Of a DNA stretch of 64,000 bases, positions 63,601-64,000 are shown one piece after another. The DNA lies in contig KV918971.1 of NCBI GenBank assembly GCA_002049455.2, positions 1 to 64,000 of the forward strand. Direction: 5' to 3'. The stretch is from Porphyra umbilicalis (lineage: Eukaryota; Rhodophyta; Bangiophyceae; Bangiales; Bangiaceae). The notes beneath the pieces are model-generated. The model saw nothing but the letters and a program-made list of their open reading frames with translations. It was not told the DNA's origin and made no database searches. Position numbers and translations under genes: made by a program. Position 1 is the stretch's first letter; each line of letters begins with the position of its first letter.

Positions 63601-64000
63601 GACGATGCGGTTGCCCTGGAGGGGCGTGTCCTGGGTGGCGAGCGGCCACCAGGCGGCGTCGGTTCCGAGGGGGAGGAGGTTTGTGAGGCCGGTAGGATGT
63701 TTGACCTGAGCGGCGTGGAGCTTCAAACCGGGGAGGAGGCGTCGGACGACCTCGACAGCAACGATGTGGTTGCCCGCTTTGCGCGCATCCTCTTGGCCAA
63801 GGACCCGGGCCTGACGCTGGGCAGCTTGGAACAGGAGGACGTCCAGGCTCCAGGGACGCATGGGGCTGGCGGCGAAGCCGAAGACGCAGATTTTTCGATG
63901 GGCGAGTATGGAGCTTCGCACGGCGGGGCGCTGCCACAAGACTTCGATGAGGACGAGGACGATGAGGACGGGTCGTACGCGGCGTTCAAGCGGGAGTCGC
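60682..64000 (+). CDS. SAPS-domain protein (PP6/SIT4 phosphatase regulatory subunit), partial at right edge
   Basis: This is a regulatory subunit of the PP6/Sit4 protein phosphatase, scaffolding the catalytic subunit in cell-cycle and stress signalling. Exon 1 (60682-60918) ends TITDFLDEDDLLPECRSDNG, then RLIEYLCKEEQIM. Intron 60919-61263 has GTGCGTTCG at the donor and a T-rich tract before TTATACAG. Exon 2 (from 61264) continues in phase ELVKMCTSLP, then RRYKYPYVASEVLSADITLL, then LLGSIEATPQGQLDGFLAGH and MNKVCVALLSARNERMLAHM. RRPGFVKALLSHVAVGAIAD and LLVHLLDAPEREPQRM complete the SAPS hallmark. The order of LLPEC, the KYPYxASEVL motif and the DLLVHLL helix is diagnostic. About 990 residues are visible and no stop is reached before 64000. 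Acidic low-complexity segments are inserted in the middle (about 61880-62150, 62480-62830) and near the edge (DEDEDDEDG). The frame is intact, unlike several neighbours. Confidence 0.88.
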   Translation, partial: MFFNGAEMPPSNLDVLLNRLDAARVRQARGVSAPPNASSELDEAPPTITDFLDEDDLLPECRSDNGRLIEYLCKEEQIMVRSRGLVWRCASGGGGGARFFFVSTHVYPTRAVCAHAGMQRSRCTLAPSQLPSELFLGMPCVPVHVCTLVCVAFVCARLLVFCFRHVQHLTFCLTRFFFFAYVPAYILVTSSVIQELVKMCTSLPSSDVADDVATASAAVAAEVNGTPPPRVNPVSEAAAKRRYKYPYVASEVLSADITLLYDVMVNSDPIMDELLGSIEATPQGQLDGFLAGHMNKVCVALLSARNERMLAHMARRPGFVKALLSHVAVGAIADLLVHLLDAPEREPQRMYGVPEDNSPPSPAALHLLARADILRGLAVAAVHHALPVNANRKLLASVANLAGTSPPSPPCQPPPDAGVPNGHGPAVVEDASPVDDDGGRGAVDSEAHDLGALEDTLSSDTVPTCDGIGKANGHDDNEGDAVPVEAPDSMDVAPPALRALAVQASETAAEAAEETPSSRRLREEALGNAAVAFLGLSHRVLRLPPRDVPDVLSPYSSPGVVSLLVDAGLRASQGPGSAPTLLLQALGVAADLVAAPRAVMQAAAAAEENGGDVLGDDGWGGPTSFGPAGFNPYSGSPLEPEQDSAPPSGTGSGDNEVTDSTADGAVAPNAKSISGAADLDIGACLPAATAGAPVDVAGDQVSSPTSNSDPVVESDASKEASALTRDLEVELSARFERLASLLVPPGHVAQETPEAKKLRELQSAPLTSSKDQMPLGAARLKVAEFFSACLRSAGPEALEVLSACRVPETLLALFTRHEWSSMLHGVVSSAVIAAAEAASEHREYVLKVWLDADIIGWLIPAWTRASAAPHVEEENGSSVSTEDGAPESMDSSQSPPPNGSTAPGASAGPRRRQRRDRDVHGNVKFRPGYMGHLIQMSSALRAFLVQSTEDQAERAGFTAEIQEKFSRFCSDLLDDAVALEGRVLGGERPPGGVGSEGEEVCEAGRMFDLSGVELQTGEEASDDLDSNDVVARFARILLAKDPGLTLGSLEQEDVQAPGTHGAGGEAEDADFSMGEYGASHGGALPQDFDEDEDDEDGSYAAFKRES

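Overview
The window looks like nuclear DNA of a GC-rich, intron-poor photosynthetic eukaryote. My best guess is a bangiophyte red alga of the Porphyra/Pyropia type. Reasons: a monogalactosyldiacylglycerol (MGDG) synthase with a transit-peptide-like N-terminus implies a plastid. SF3B4, epsin, OLA1, UFSP2 and a SAPS-domain PP6 subunit are eukaryotic genes. Most genes have no intron, or one or two short GT-AG introns. Mononucleotide runs and low-complexity Ala/Gly/Pro tails are very abundant. The species is an inference; no organelle or rRNA marker is present.

Left part (about 1-34 kb) is repeat- and transposon-rich and gene-poor. It holds a broken PIF/Harbinger transposase (2.6-4.5 kb) and a pair of about 99% identical repeats in inverted orientation (8.0-9.9 kb and 28.3-30.0 kb), each carrying different nested insertions. 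It also holds a small extended-PHD protein with an acidic tail, and two paralogous genes of an unrecognised family that share a C-terminal domain. One of these paralogues carries about 20 degenerate 23-residue repeats and is broken. Further right come an intact IS630/Tc1-mariner-type transposase, a 1.2 kb minisatellite of roughly 94-bp units, a zinc-knuckle-like gene with an in-frame TAG, and a gene ending in a SANT/Myb-like segment.

Right part (about 34.8-64 kb) is a compact housekeeping block. In order it contains epsin (+), 5-hydroxyisourate hydrolase (-), UFSP2-type UFM1 protease (+), a HxxxD acyltransferase (-), SF3B4 (+), a bacterial-type aminoglycoside-phosphotransferase-like kinase (+), a YpgQ/YedJ-like HD hydrolase (+), adenylosuccinate lyase (+), RsmE-type rRNA methyltransferase (+), OLA1 (-), MGDG synthase (-) and a SAPS-domain protein that runs off the right edge (+). 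These genes cover unrelated cell functions (purine metabolism, splicing, vesicle traffic, plastid lipids, UFM1 processing) and I see no functional cluster.

A recurring oddity is that five otherwise well conserved genes (UFSP2, SF3B4, HD hydrolase, RsmE, MGDG synthase) change reading frame at, or beside, long C or G runs. This points to run-length errors in the assembly, or possibly very unstable runs, more than to real loss of the genes. The features most likely to be undescribed are the paralogous C-terminal domain family with its 23-residue repeats and the nested inverted element pair.
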